DNA of 64,000 nucleotides, taken from positions 2,203,001 through 2,267,000 of the forward strand of contig NZ_CP041637.1 in the NCBI RefSeq assembly GCF_007197735.1, given 5' to 3'. The notes beneath the pieces are model-generated. The model was given only the letters and a program-made list of their open reading frames with translations. It ran no database searches and had not been told where the DNA came from. This document shows positions 35,574 through 44,930 of the stretch, piece by piece (the stretch's first letter is position 1; each line of letters opens with the position of its first letter). A program made the translations under genes and the position numbers. Origin of the DNA: Formosa sediminum (lineage in GTDB: Bacteria; Bacteroidota; Bacteroidia; Flavobacteriales; Flavobacteriaceae).

Positions 35574-36005
35574 ATGTACAGGTTTATTTTCTTTCCACCA
35601 TAAGAGTAAAAATCCATAGTTCTACATGTATTTTTAACCTTAAATATCAAAATAGGTAGTAGATATTTTTAGAAGGTTTAAAGGTTCAGATATTCAGCTC
35701 AAACCATTGGTTTATTATGTTTTTGTAGCAAAAAAATATACCTGGGAAATCTCTTTTACCAATACAACTTTCTTAAAGTTCAGATTATTTTAAAATCCGT
35801 CAAAACTTAGAGTTTGCTATATTTTCGATGTAGAGAATGTTTCTAGGAAAGTTAAAATTCAGAGTGGTATTTTGCAACATTTTTTATTCCGCTAGAGTGA
35901 AATTCATAGTGTGTTTTTCAATTCAGCATTTCAATTTTTTCCTTACTTAGAAATCTGAAAACTTTAAATTAAGTAGGATTTTCGTTGGTTTGGGAACTTG
36001 TACAT
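35574..36005 (-). other. Cassette 25: non-coding cassette, copy 2 of 7
   Basis: 432 bp, nearly identical to cassette 5. Homology ends at TGTACATAAC, after which a different site (26) begins. Confidence 0.8.
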
Positions 36006-36129
36006 AACGTTTATGTATAAGAATAGTTGCGGGTTTGTATGCGAGGATTTTCCGAAGGAAAATCAGACGTTACAAACACGCAACGACCTTTGATTAAGCA
36101 CTAAACCGCAATTATTTTTATACGGTGTT
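36006..36129 (-). repeat. attC-like site 26
   Basis: 124 bp; ends GTTAGCGGTA / TACCGCTAAC; stem GATTTTCC/GGAAAATC with loop GAA. Confidence 0.85.
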
Positions 36130-36955
36130 AGCGGTAGTTTTTATTATTCCTAATTCTATATGTTCTCAATAAATTTTCCATTTCTTTTGGGGTTTTATCG
36201 AAGTCACCAATTTTTATTTTTTCAGAACCACCTTTGAATTTATAATATAAATACGCTTCATACCTTTTTCCTGTATTAATATAAATTACTTCTTCATTTC
36301 TAATTTCTTTCCAATTTTTAAATTCGACATTTACTGTTCGAATTCCTTTATTACAAATAGTAATTTGTGTGTGATTATTCGTTGCTTGTCTAAACTCTTT
36401 TATTGCATAATATCCTCCAATTAGACTAAATATTGTTCCTTTTATATAACTGTCAGATGTTATTATTAAATAGACTCCAAGCCCAAGGCAAAGAAGCATT
36501 ATTCCCATTTCGATTAAGTTTGTTGTTTTTGAATAATGAATTTTCGTTAAAGAAGGAACTGTATAGTCTTCTTTATATTCATCCTCTTTTTCGAATTTCT
36601 TTTCGAGTTCTTTGAGTTTTAATTTGTCCTTGTTATCCCTTATTTCTGTTTTTTCAAAAATATTGCCGTCCCTCCATATTAGCTTTTCTTGAATTGCTCT
36701 TTTCTTTAATTCGTGAACATTTCTAACATTTTCAAAAGCCCAAATTCTCCATTTGGTTATCATAAAACTCCAAATTAGCCAAGCTAAAACAAAACCAATT
36801 AAGAAAGCTATCCCAATTCCCCAACCAGGAATTAAATTCTGTTTTGATAAAAATAAGGCTAAAGCTGGACAACCAATAATTGTAATAAATACAGGTATAT
36901 TCACAATCAAATGCCCTCTATTTATTGCTTTATCGACTGTTATTTGTTCTCTCAT
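36128..36955 (-). CDS. Cassette 26: four-TM protein with C-terminal PH-like domain
   Basis: 275 residues: two N-terminal TM helices (about 18-38, 46-68), a charged cytosolic linker, two more TM helices (about 150-185), then a beta domain (ITICNKGIRTVNVEFKNWKE; EAYLYYKFKGGSEKI) like bacterial PH domains. The TAA stop falls in the core box of site 26 (CGCTAAC). Unknown role. Confidence 0.6.
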   Translation of the reverse strand: MREQITVDKAINRGHLIVNIPVFITIIGCPALALFLSKQNLIPGWGIGIAFLIGFVLAWLIWSFMITKWRIWAFENVRNVHELKKRAIQEKLIWRDGNIFEKTEIRDNKDKLKLKELEKKFEKEDEYKEDYTVPSLTKIHYSKTTNLIEMGIMLLCLGLGVYLIITSDSYIKGTIFSLIGGYYAIKEFRQATNNHTQITICNKGIRTVNVEFKNWKEIRNEEVIYINTGKRYEAYLYYKFKGGSEKIKIGDFDKTPKEMENLLRTYRIRNNKNYR

Positions 36956-36980
36956 TTGGATTTTGGCTCAAATTACCGCT

Positions 36981-37104
36981 AACGGTTACGTATAAGAATA
37001 GTGCGGTTTTGTGTGCGAGGATTTTCCGCAGGAAAATCAGACGTAACAAAATTGCACGGACTCTCGATTAAGCACTAAACTACGCATTATTTTTATACTT
37101 TGTT
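36981..37104 (-). repeat. attC-like site 27
   Basis: 124 bp; ends GTTACCTGTA / TACAGGTAAC; stem GATTTTCC/GGAAAATC. Confidence 0.85.
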
Positions 37105-37115
37105 ACCTGTAGTAA

Positions 37116-37829
37116 TTATTCCCAAGTTTCAATCATAGTTACTTCAGATGATGATGAGCTTTGTTTGTTTTTAGAATTATACTCAATCAAATTATCAATT
37201 ATTCTATTATGTAAAGGTTCTAAAGAATGTAATAGAATTATAATTATCTCTTTGATTTTATTCAGGAAATAGTTGTCGTTTTTCATTGTGAAAGGTGAAA
37301 ATTTTCCCCAAAAAAAAGACTCCATTGTGTTTAAATCAAAATTAGGTTCTAAATGTGATGCTCCGTGTTTATTAGAAATCAAATTAATTATGTTTCTTAT
37401 GTTAAAAATATATTCAGTTTCTGATTTAATCTTCAAACAATTTATTTCAACAAACTCTTCAAGATTGTATTTTTTCAGAGGTTCGTGACTTAACATTACG
37501 TAATTTATTCCTTTGTTTTTTGAAAAATCATCTCGATATGTTTGTATTTCTCTTATTTTTCTATTCGATAATGCAATTCCTGTAATTATTTCGTTGTTTG
37601 CATAAAAATTGATATCAATATTATAATTCGTATTTATAGTTTCAATTCCTTTGTCTAATAATAATATTCTCAATAAAACAGATGAACGAATAAAATCATA
37701 TGTTTTGTTATTCAATACGCATTTATGTAAATCTTCAATACATTCCACAAAAAAAATCTCTTTTGAAATTCTTGAGCTTACAAATTTTTCTCTTAATTTT
37801 TCTGTGATTATGTTTTCTTTTAAGCGCAT
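37116..37829 (-). CDS. Cassette 27: soluble protein of unknown function
   Basis: 237 residues, mostly helical, no signal or TM. RSSVLLRILLLDKGIETINT and NIRNIINLISNKHGASHLEP stand out; the latter has the Asn/His-rich look of some HEPN-like helices, but no Arg-x4-His motif is present. It ends in a Ser-rich tail. No assignment. Confidence 0.6.
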   Translation of the reverse strand: MRLKENIITEKLREKFVSSRISKEIFFVECIEDLHKCVLNNKTYDFIRSSVLLRILLLDKGIETINTNYNIDINFYANNEIITGIALSNRKIREIQTYRDDFSKNKGINYVMLSHEPLKKYNLEEFVEINCLKIKSETEYIFNIRNIINLISNKHGASHLEPNFDLNTMESFFWGKFSPFTMKNDNYFLNKIKEIIIILLHSLEPLHNRIIDNLIEYNSKNKQSSSSSEVTMIETWE

Positions 37830-37847
37830 TTTTGGTTTATTACAGGT

Positions 37848-38038
37848 AACGGATTCGGCTATGATTAGTGCGGGAATAGGGAAGCGATAGCTTCACGATT
37901 AAGCACTAAGACGAAGCATTTTGTTTGCTTTTATCTTTTTCTTGTTCAAAAGTCAAATCAAAATGATTTGACGACATTATAAAAATACACTAAACTTTTG
38001 ATTAAATACCAAAACCCGTATTAATTATAGCCATTGTT
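37848..38038 (-). repeat. attC-like site 28 (long type)
   Basis: 191 bp; ends GTTGTAAGCA / TGCTTACAAC; stems GAAGC/GCTTC and GTCAAATC/GATTTGAC. Confidence 0.8.
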
Positions 38039-38052
38039 GTAAGCAGTTATTT

Positions 38053-38967
38053 TTATTCAATTTCAATTTGTTTTGGTTCGTAATCAAACCATTTAAAATT
38101 TGAGTTTAACGGTCCAAATTCTTTTGCGTGTTTAATCGGCGATATAAGTGAGTTTTCTCCATTTTTTGTAATTCTAAACATAGCAGCAATTTCTAATTCC
38201 AAAAACTGTTCAACTGCTGCTGGTGTTAGAACTATATTATGTCCAACATAATCACTTTTTACGCTCGGATATTTTAACCCAGGTAATCCTTTCCAATTTA
38301 TCACGAAATCAGCAAATGCTGCTGAAATCATATAGTCTGTATTTTTTTCTATGTCTTTTTTTGCGAATTGGTTTGAAAAAAAATCCAATATCAAACGAAA
38401 TTGTTCCAAATTTTCCGGATGTTCTTTAGCTAAATTTTCTTGATGAAATTTAAACGATTTTTCTACATCTTTTGAGTTTTTTATTGAGTCTTGGTTAAAG
38501 ACCATTTCTGCAACTTCTATGTCTTCTTTTATTCTCCATTTCCCAACTGTCATTACAAAATCAGCGTTATCAACTTTTACCTTATCCAAATTTCTAAATA
38601 TTTGACTTGTTTCGAGCAAATTAATCAATCTTGGATGCTTGATAACATCTGACTCAATCGCACCATAAAAAAGTGATTGATGTTTCATATTAGCTCGACC
38701 ATAAGATTTGATATTTTCATAATCGTTTCTGTATGAAATATCAGTTTCCGAGTAAAATATTTCGTCAGGTTTGTTTATTCTTGCTCGCTCAATATGATAA
38801 CCTTTATTAAGTTTCGCTGTCAGAATTGGAATCCATTTAAGTTTTCTTAACTCAACAGATAATTTATTGAAAGAAACTTTTTCCAAATCAGCCGTTTCAT
38901 ATTCAGCTATTAGTTTTTTAATCTCTTCTACGCTTGGTAGCTCTGGAAATTTCGGTTGTTCTTTCAT
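38053..38967 (-). CDS. Cassette 28: RES-domain-like protein, possible toxin
   Basis: 304 residues, soluble. YHIERARINKPDEIFYS, then SYGRANMKHQSLFYGAIES and LKYPSVKSDYVGHNIVL fit the order of RES-domain landmarks (Arg near the start, Gly-Arg-x-Asn with Leu-Tyr, then YPS and G-x-N). RES toxins degrade NAD+ and normally have a Xre partner; none is adjacent. Assignment by eye from motifs, moderate confidence only. Confidence 0.5.
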   Translation of the reverse strand: MKEQPKFPELPSVEEIKKLIAEYETADLEKVSFNKLSVELRKLKWIPILTAKLNKGYHIERARINKPDEIFYSETDISYRNDYENIKSYGRANMKHQSLFYGAIESDVIKHPRLINLLETSQIFRNLDKVKVDNADFVMTVGKWRIKEDIEVAEMVFNQDSIKNSKDVEKSFKFHQENLAKEHPENLEQFRLILDFFSNQFAKKDIEKNTDYMISAAFADFVINWKGLPGLKYPSVKSDYVGHNIVLTPAAVEQFLELEIAAMFRITKNGENSLISPIKHAKEFGPLNSNFKWFDYEPKQIEIE

Positions 38968-38977
38968 AATTGCTTAC

Positions 38978-39104
38978 AACGTGTTTGTGTATGGTTAGTT
39001 GCGTGGTTAAGCAACTAAGTTAACAAACATTTACGAACCCGAGAAAATTCCGCAGGAATTTTCGCAAGTAAGAACTTAAAAAGCAATTAATTATACACGG
39101 TGTT
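38978..39104 (-). repeat. attC-like site 29
   Basis: 127 bp; ends GTTGTGCGTA / TACGCACAAC; stem GAAAATTCC/GGAATTTTC. Close relative of site 40, whose cassette carries the same gene. Confidence 0.87.
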
Positions 39105-39124
39105 GTGCGTAGGCTTTTTCATAT

Positions 39125-39634
39125 TCAATTGAATAAAGATTTACCAAAATTTTTAAACACATCAATATATGATTTTTTTCTATTCGTTAAGGCTCGTTCT
39201 GGATATAATTCCGCTTCGTTTTTCAATTCTGATGCAATTTGTTTTAATTCCTCATTATTAAATTCACAATCCACATAAAATTCTTCGTCATCTTTGGCAT
39301 TCGGATTGCGAGATTCTAAATCAAACGTTATTCTTATCCGTTTTTTATCCGCAAATTTTTTAGTTAGTTCAAATTCCAAATTTGGTTCCATAAACACAAG
39401 TGAATCAGTATCTGTTTCTATGTCATTCGAAAGTTGCTCAAACCATTCAATAATGTCTTTTAAATCTCTAACCAAAAGCGAAGGGTCAACAGTTTCCCAA
39501 TTTCCACAATCACTTTTTATTTTTAAATAAACCAACAACCAATTTGAATCATATTCACAATCAGTTATTTCAGGAAACTGATAATTCGTTATCCTAAATT
39601 CAACTGTTTGGTTATTTATTCCTTTAAATATCAT
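39125..39634 (-). CDS. Cassette 29: WapI-family-like immunity protein (copy 1)
   Basis: 169 residues, soluble: VEFRITNYQFPEITDCEYD, SNWLLVYLKIKSDCGNWETV, DPSLLVRDLKDIIEWFEQL, then VFMEPNLEFE, the pattern of WapI-type immunity proteins that protect against contact-dependent toxins. No toxin gene is nearby, so it is an orphan immunity gene. It is duplicated in cassette 40 with only a few substitutions (I/V, D/N, N/H, F/L). Confidence 0.65.
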   Translation of the reverse strand: MIFKGINNQTVEFRITNYQFPEITDCEYDSNWLLVYLKIKSDCGNWETVDPSLLVRDLKDIIEWFEQLSNDIETDTDSLVFMEPNLEFELTKKFADKKRIRITFDLESRNPNAKDDEEFYVDCEFNNEELKQIASELKNEAELYPERALTNRKKSYIDVFKNFGKSLFN

Positions 39635-39718
39635 TTAATTCAGATTGTTTTTTCGTTCGTAAGTAGTTGGAAAGTTTAAATTCTAGCTCGATTTTCGTTG
39701 GTCTGACAGCTTACGCAC

Positions 39719-39844
39719 AACGTGTTTGTGTAAGGAACGTTGCGATTTTGTACGCAAGGATTTTCCGCAGGAAAATCAGCAGTAAGCAAAATTGCAAGAA
39801 CCAAACGATTGAACTAAAGTAAGCAATGTTTTTTACACGGTGTT
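39719..39844 (-). repeat. attC-like site 30 (of non-coding cassette 30)
   Basis: 126 bp, same as site 5 apart from one base (ACGCAAGG for ACGCGAGG). Confidence 0.88.
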
Positions 39845-40276
39845 ATGTACAGGTTTATTTTCTTTCCACCATAAGAGTAAAAATCCATAGTTCTACATGT
39901 ATTTTTAACCTTAAATATCAAAATAGGTAGTAGATATTTTTAGAAGGTTTAAAGGTTCAGATATTCAGCTCAAACCATTGGTTTATTATGTTTTTGTCGC
40001 AAAAAAATATACCTGGGAAATCTCTTTTACCAATACAACTTTCTTAAAGTTCAGATTATTTTAAAATCCGTCAAAACTTAGAGTTTGCTATATTTTCGAT
40101 GTAGAGAATGTTTCTAGGAAAGTTAAAATTCAGAGTGGTATTTTGCAACATTTTTTATTCCGCTAGAGTGAAATTCATAGTGTGTTTTTCAATTCAGCAT
40201 TTCAATTTTTTCCTTACTTAGAAATCTGAAAACTTTAAATTAAGTAGGATTTTCGTTGGTTTGGGAACTTGTACAT
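39845..40276 (-). other. Cassette 30: non-coding cassette, copy 3 of 7
   Basis: 432 bp, nearly identical to cassette 25; TTTTTGTCGC replaces TTTTTGTAGC, as in copies 4 and 5. Confidence 0.8.
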
Positions 40277-40401
40277 AACGGTTTTGTGTATGATTTCGTT
40301 GCGTGTTTTAAGCACTAAAGTTAGCAAATAAATCACAGATAGAAAGTCCGCGAGGACTTTCGTAAGTAGGCTACAACTAGCAATGAATTATACACGTTGT
40401 T
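40277..40401 (-). repeat. attC-like site 31
   Basis: 125 bp; ends GTTGTGCAAC / GTTGCACAAC; stem GAAAGTCC/GGACTTTC. Confidence 0.85.
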
Positions 40402-40413
40402 GTGCAACGTTTT

Positions 40414-40791
40414 TTATTTTCCGTGTGATAACCTCAATACCTTTCCATTCCAAGAGTCAAAAACCAGTTTAAAAACTCCTCCTCTATAATTTTTCGGAAG
40501 TGTTCCAAAAATAACCCAATAGTCATCAATCAGATATACTTGGTAAGGTTTCTCAAACTCTATTTGTTCTTTTCCATAGCGCTCGAACAATATCAATTCA
40601 GCATATTTAATTGCGTTTTCTTCTTTAGTAATCAACTTGATATTCATTTTTGTCCGGTCAGGCTTATTTTCCAAGGCCAATTCAAGTTGTTTTTCAGCGT
40701 ATTCTTTATCTCCAATCCATCTATCAGACTCTTGCGCTTGAATACCTGCAGAAAACAATATTCCAAGTAATAATATTATTCCTAGTTTCAT
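40414..40791 (-). CDS. Cassette 31: NTF2-fold immunity-type protein (YbbC/YhhH-like), exported
   Basis: 125 residues from ATG 40791 (a GTG at 40800 overlaps the upstream stop and is the alternative). Signal peptide ending GIQAQ; then NAIKYAELILFERYGKEQIE, KPYQVYLIDDYWVIFGTLP, RGGVFKLVFDSWNGKVLRLSHGK, matching the NTF2-fold immunity domain. Second gene of a two-gene cassette, 5 bp after the first. Confidence 0.75.
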   Translation of the reverse strand: MKLGIILLLGILFSAGIQAQESDRWIGDKEYAEKQLELALENKPDRTKMNIKLITKEENAIKYAELILFERYGKEQIEFEKPYQVYLIDDYWVIFGTLPKNYRGGVFKLVFDSWNGKVLRLSHGK

Positions 40792-40796
40792 TTTAC

Positions 40797-41162
40797 TCAC
40801 GTTCTAATTTTAAGTTTGTAATCAGTTAACCAATTTTTGTATCCAATCGCTTCAGTTCCGTTTTCGTTAGCTACTCTCTTAATTATTTTTAACGCTTTTT
40901 GTTCCGTTTTTTTGTCAACGTTTAGTCTTTCCAACATATGAGTCGCAACCCAAAGATTTGTTCGGTTTTCATTAACAGTAAGCAATTCCGCAAACTTTAG
41001 AATTTCAAAACTGTTATCATTTTTAGAAATCAATTCAATAATCTTGTACATTTCGTTTACTGACGAGTTGTTTTTACGAACAGATTTTTTATCGGTATAA
41101 TCTGTTTCTGCACAGGTTTTTGTCAGATTGAGATACTTTTCTTTTAAATTCTCGATGTTCAT
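40797..41162 (-). CDS. Cassette 31: HEAT-like / DUF2019-like protein
   Basis: 121 residues from ATG 41162; the frame runs on upstream into site 32 without another good start. Helical repeats (SVNEMYKIIELISKNDNSFE; TNLWVATHMLERLNVDKKTE; KALKIIKRVANENG) resemble DUF2019, which is found among polymorphic-toxin immunity proteins. Co-transcribed with the NTF2-fold gene. Confidence 0.55.
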   Translation of the reverse strand: MNIENLKEKYLNLTKTCAETDYTDKKSVRKNNSSVNEMYKIIELISKNDNSFEILKFAELLTVNENRTNLWVATHMLERLNVDKKTEQKALKIIKRVANENGTEAIGYKNWLTDYKLKIRT

Positions 41163-41176
41163 TTCAAATGTTGCAC

Positions 41177-41365
41177 AACGGCTTCGGCTATGATTAGTAA
41201 GGGAATAAATAAGCAATTAATTTCCGATTAAGCACTTAGCCAAAACTTTTTATTTTGTTTTAATTTTTCATTTTTAAAGCCAAATCAAAAGATTTGGCGG
41301 ACTTTATAAAAATATACTAACTTTTTGATTAAACACCAAAACCCGTATTAATTATAGCCAATGTT
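41177..41365 (-). repeat. attC-like site 32 (long type)
   Basis: 189 bp; ends GTTGTAGCCA / TGGCTACAAC; stem GCCAAATC/GATTTGGC. Confidence 0.8.
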
Positions 41366-41377
41366 GTAGCCAGTTTA

Positions 41378-42088
41378 TTAATCAGCTTGTTGAATTGAGC
41401 CAAATATTAATCGGTTTGATAAAATTTTATAATTTTTCTCAATTAAAATTGTGCTCCCCTTTTGGATTAATAACTCGAATTCAGTTCTACGTTTTGATTC
41501 CTTTTGTGCCTTTTCACAATAAATAGCTTTTGAAAATTTAGGTACTTTTAAAATCAATAAAGCATCTTTTTCGAAATCACTATTATTGCCATCTGAGTCT
41601 TTTCTGTGCGATATATTTATAGATGTACTTAAAAACCCATAGTCTTTAATAATACTAAGTTTTTTCTTTCCGTTAAATAAAAATGATTTTGACCTTCTCG
41701 CTACTATTATGTTTTCTGATACATCAAAAGAGTTGATAGTCTTATTTAAATGACAAATATGTTTATTTAATTTATTGTCAAATCCTGCGGTATAAGAACC
41801 TATTCCTCTTAATTTTTTATTTATGTGTCTAAATATTTCACCTTGATAATTATCAAAACTATCTATTATATTAATTTCTTCTTCTGTAGCTTTTAAATTA
41901 TCTTTTTTTTCTAAAATATTAGTAAAATATTGATTGTGAACATCTGTCCACAAAGGTATTGTTTTGTCAGTTTTTAAATCGAAATATTTAAAATCAGTTT
42001 TTACGATATGATTTTCAATCCATCTGTTAATTAATAACTCAGAGAAGGAATTAAATATTTTTCGTTCAATCTTTTTCTTCGTTATCAT
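41378..42088 (-). CDS. Cassette 32: ADP-ribosyltransferase (exoenzyme-toxin fold)
   Basis: 236 residues, no signal peptide. Motifs in order: YQGEIFRHINKKLRG (81-95), catalytic Arg in IIVARRSKSF (R131/R132), Ser-Thr-Ser in DYGFLSTSIN (154-156), and Glu-x-Glu in RRTEFELLIQKGS (E203, E205), the R-S-E set of arginine-type mono-ADP-ribosyltransferases (ADPrib_exo_Tox). It would transfer ADP-ribose from NAD+ to a protein or nucleic acid. No antitoxin in the cassette. Could be a toxin, effector or phage-defence enzyme. Confidence 0.75.
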   Translation of the reverse strand: MITKKKIERKIFNSFSELLINRWIENHIVKTDFKYFDLKTDKTIPLWTDVHNQYFTNILEKKDNLKATEEEINIIDSFDNYQGEIFRHINKKLRGIGSYTAGFDNKLNKHICHLNKTINSFDVSENIIVARRSKSFLFNGKKKLSIIKDYGFLSTSINISHRKDSDGNNSDFEKDALLILKVPKFSKAIYCEKAQKESKRRTEFELLIQKGSTILIEKNYKILSNRLIFGSIQQAD

Positions 42089-42102
42089 TTTTAATTGGCT
42101 AC

Positions 42103-42227
42103 AACGGTCTCGTATAAGAATAGTTGCGTGGTTAAGTATCTAATTTAGTAAACAAAAACGTGCCAGAGGAAAATCCTCTGGATTTTCCGAGTAAGGAATG
42201 ACCAAGCAATTATTTTTATACATTGTT
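42103..42227 (-). repeat. attC-like site 33
   Basis: 125 bp; ends GTTAGCAATA / TATTGCTAAC; stem GGAAAATC/GATTTTCC. Confidence 0.85.
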
Positions 42228-42235
42228 AGCAATAG

Positions 42236-43456
42236 TTATTTTACTTTTTGTTCGAATTTAACAGACATAGTTCCATTGGTTGCTACAATCTCATAAGTTC
42301 CATTTTTAAGTGCTAAATTACAATAGTCGGTTTTATATTCAATTTCTATAACATCAATTGGAATTGAAGCATTTAAATCTTCTCCTTTATTATAAGCAAA
42401 TATCATAATAGGAAAATCCAAATTTAAATTAGAAATATTAATAGCCACATTATTATTCCCGTTTTCAAATAACCAATTTGGTCTATTACTAATGTATTTT
42501 GTTAATGGATGAAAAACAACAATATCAATCCATCTGTCATTATTCTTATAAGCAAAAGGGTTTGAGTTTTTATCAAGAAGAATGGAGGGATGCTTAAAGT
42601 CAAAAGATTGTACAAAAATATTGCTATAGTCAAAAGTACTTTTTTCAGAGTAAAAAACTTGGTCAATCGTTAGCGGATTAATTCCAGTTAATTTGTGTAA
42701 TCTTCCAGCTAATGATAAGCCACCAAAAAAACTAACATTTCCTTCAATAGCGTGGCCTGAACCACAATGAATGAGATTCTTTTCAGATGGTTTTTCTTTA
42801 ATTATTTTATAGATATTGTTCGCTTGGTCTATTTCTCTTTTAGCCCCTCCTTCATTACCAGTTGTTTCATATGGATAAATTGTGTATCCAATTTCTTTAG
42901 CTGTTCTTATCAAATTTCCGAATTGTGGGTTTTTAGTGTAATAACCTGAATTTTGGATAGGGTATTTTCTTGAATTTAGCAAAGAGTCTTTTTTATCACC
43001 ATTTGTGAGGGCTTCAAGAAACAAGTTTTTGTAACCATTATTAAATAATTCTTTTAGCAAAGATTCTGTGAACACTCTGTGAGATGCGTTATGGTGAGAT
43101 TCATTTATAATAACAATTTTGTTCTCTTTGGATTGATTAAGTATGTAATCTTTTGCTTTTGCAGTTTCATAAAGATTTTTAATTGAATCAAATTGAAACT
43201 GGTTATAACCAATAATTTTTGGAGTAAATTCTAAATCCCAATATTTTAATGCATTTTTATGGTCAGTTTTAAAGGAGTACTCTGTTGCGTAACTTTGAAA
43301 GTCAGGTTCTAAAGCGTCTTTTTTAGATTCACTTTCTATTTCGGCTTTAAACTTATATTTATTGTTGAATGCAATATCTTTTTTTTCATTTCTTATAGAT
43401 TTACAAGAAATAAAAAATAAGATAATTGTTACAAAATATATTGTTTTGTTCGCCAT
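42236..43456 (-). CDS. Cassette 33: lipoprotein, ChaN/TIKI-like or erythromycin-esterase-like
   Basis: 406 residues from ATG 43456 (the frame opens further upstream inside site 34, which is not a real start). SPII signal KTIYFVTIILFFISC. Central IVIINESHHNASHRVFTESL and LIHCGSGHAIEGN recall the Gly/Asn-Glu-x-His motifs of haem-uptake/TIKI and erythromycin-esterase-like hydrolases. Envelope-anchored; activity unproven. Confidence 0.55.
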   Translation of the reverse strand: MANKTIYFVTIILFFISCKSIRNEKKDIAFNNKYKFKAEIESESKKDALEPDFQSYATEYSFKTDHKNALKYWDLEFTPKIIGYNQFQFDSIKNLYETAKAKDYILNQSKENKIVIINESHHNASHRVFTESLLKELFNNGYKNLFLEALTNGDKKDSLLNSRKYPIQNSGYYTKNPQFGNLIRTAKEIGYTIYPYETTGNEGGAKREIDQANNIYKIIKEKPSEKNLIHCGSGHAIEGNVSFFGGLSLAGRLHKLTGINPLTIDQVFYSEKSTFDYSNIFVQSFDFKHPSILLDKNSNPFAYKNNDRWIDIVVFHPLTKYISNRPNWLFENGNNNVAINISNLNLDFPIMIFAYNKGEDLNASIPIDVIEIEYKTDYCNLALKNGTYEIVATNGTMSVKFEQKVK

Positions 43457-43466
43457 AATTATTGCT

Positions 43467-43592
43467 AACGTGTTTGTGTAAGGAACGTTGCGATTTTGTA
43501 CGCGAGGATTTTCCGCAGGAAAATCAGCAGTAAGCAAAATTGCAAGAACCAAACGATTGAACTAAAGTAAGCAATGTTTTTTACACGGTGTT
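43467..43592 (-). repeat. attC-like site 34 (of non-coding cassette 34)
   Basis: 126 bp, same as site 5. Confidence 0.88.
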
Positions 43593-44024
43593 ATGTACAG
43601 GTTTATTTTCTTTCCACCATAAGAGTAAAAATCCATAGTTCTACATGTATTTTTAACCTTAAATATCAAAATAGGTAGTAGATATTTTTAGAAGGTTTAA
43701 AGGTTCAGATATTCAGCTCAAACCATTGGTTTATTATGTTTTTGTCGCAAAAAAATATACCTGGGAAATCTCTTTTACCAATACAACTTTCTTAAAGTTC
43801 AGATTATTTTAAAATCCGTCAAAACTTAGAGTTTGCTATATTTTCGATGTAGAGAATGTTTCTAGGAAAGTTAAAATTCAGAGTGGTATTTTGCAACATT
43901 TTTTATTCCGCTAGAGTGAAATTCATAGTGTGTTTTTCAATTCAGCATTTCAATTTTTTCCTTACTTAGAAATCTGAAAACTTTAAATTAAGTAGGATTT
44001 TCGTTGGTTTGGGAACTTGTACAT
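43593..44024 (-). other. Cassette 34: non-coding cassette, copy 4 of 7
   Basis: 432 bp; appears identical to copy 5 at 45633-46064 on reading. Homology stops at TGTACATAAC. Confidence 0.8.
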
Positions 44025-44149
44025 AACGTGTTTGTATAAGAAAAGTTGCGTGTTTGTGTGCGAGGATTTTCCGAAGGAAAATCAGAAGCTAGCAAACGAG
44101 CAACTAACTTTGGTTTAGCTAAAACTAGCAATTTTTTTTATACGGTGTT
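44025..44149 (-). repeat. attC-like site 35
   Basis: 125 bp; ends GTTACCTGTA / TACAGGTAAC; nearly the same inner sequence as site 11. Confidence 0.85.
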
Positions 44150-44157
44150 ACCTGTAG

Positions 44158-44718
44158 TTATTTTTTTCTATACACTATTAAATTATACTTAAATTCAGTT
44201 CCATCACTTTCTAAAAGTTCAAATACTTTCAATTCCGTTTGAGTGATTTCCGCAAATTCTATTTCGTTTTTTGTAAATTCTATTAAAGAACCAGATTCTC
44301 TTAATTGTTCCAAAAGACCTGGTGCAAGTTTGTCAATCGGAACATTGTATCTCGGTTTGTCATAAGTCATTCTAAATAACTTAAATTCTCGGTCATATTC
44401 CCATTTTCCAGATTCACAATTATCGGGATTATCGCAACCAATTAATTCATAAGTTCCGTTTTTTTCAATTCGCATACTAGGTCGCCAAATAACTTCATTA
44501 GCAGTAATTGTGTCATTTATAAAATGTGTAATTTCCGATATCGTTTTTCCATTACTATCCGTTAATTTTTCAAATTCCCAAGTTCCAATAATCAGTTTCT
44601 CAATTTGTTCTGCGCTTTTCTTTGTTTTTGCATCATCTATTAATTCCAAGTAAGTTTTAGATGACTGGCAATAAGTCAAAATTGGAAAGAATATAATGGC
44701 AAGCAGGATGTTTTTCAT
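44158..44718 (-). CDS. Cassette 35: exported lipocalin-like protein
   Basis: 186 residues; N-terminal signal LLAIIFFPILTYCQ. IIGTWEFEKLTDSNGKTI, then a beta-rich run (GTYELIGCDNPDNCESGKWE) and a C-terminal ITQTELKVFELL resemble lipocalin-like domains. The Cys in LTYCQ could be a lipobox. Unknown ligand. Confidence 0.6.
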   Translation of the reverse strand: MKNILLAIIFFPILTYCQSSKTYLELIDDAKTKKSAEQIEKLIIGTWEFEKLTDSNGKTISEITHFINDTITANEVIWRPSMRIEKNGTYELIGCDNPDNCESGKWEYDREFKLFRMTYDKPRYNVPIDKLAPGLLEQLRESGSLIEFTKNEIEFAEITQTELKVFELLESDGTEFKYNLIVYRKK

Positions 44719-44728
44719 AATTACAGGT

Positions 44729-44917
44729 AACGGACTTGTGTATGAAACGTAGCGTGCAAAAAGACACTAACTTTTCGGATAAACACAGAGCCGAATTTTT
44801 ATATTTTGTTTTTAGTTTTTTCTCTTTTTAAAAGCCAAATTAAAAATTTGGCGGACTTTATAAATATACAAAACCTTTCGATTAAGTACTTATTAGCTAT
44901 GTTTTATACACCGTGTT
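44729..44917 (-). repeat. attC-like site 36 (long type)
   Basis: 189 bp; ends GTTGTAAGGC / GGCTTACAAC (one mismatch); stem GCCAAATT/AATTTGGC, a covarying version of site 32. Confidence 0.8.
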
Positions 44918-44930
44918 GTAAGGCGTTTTT

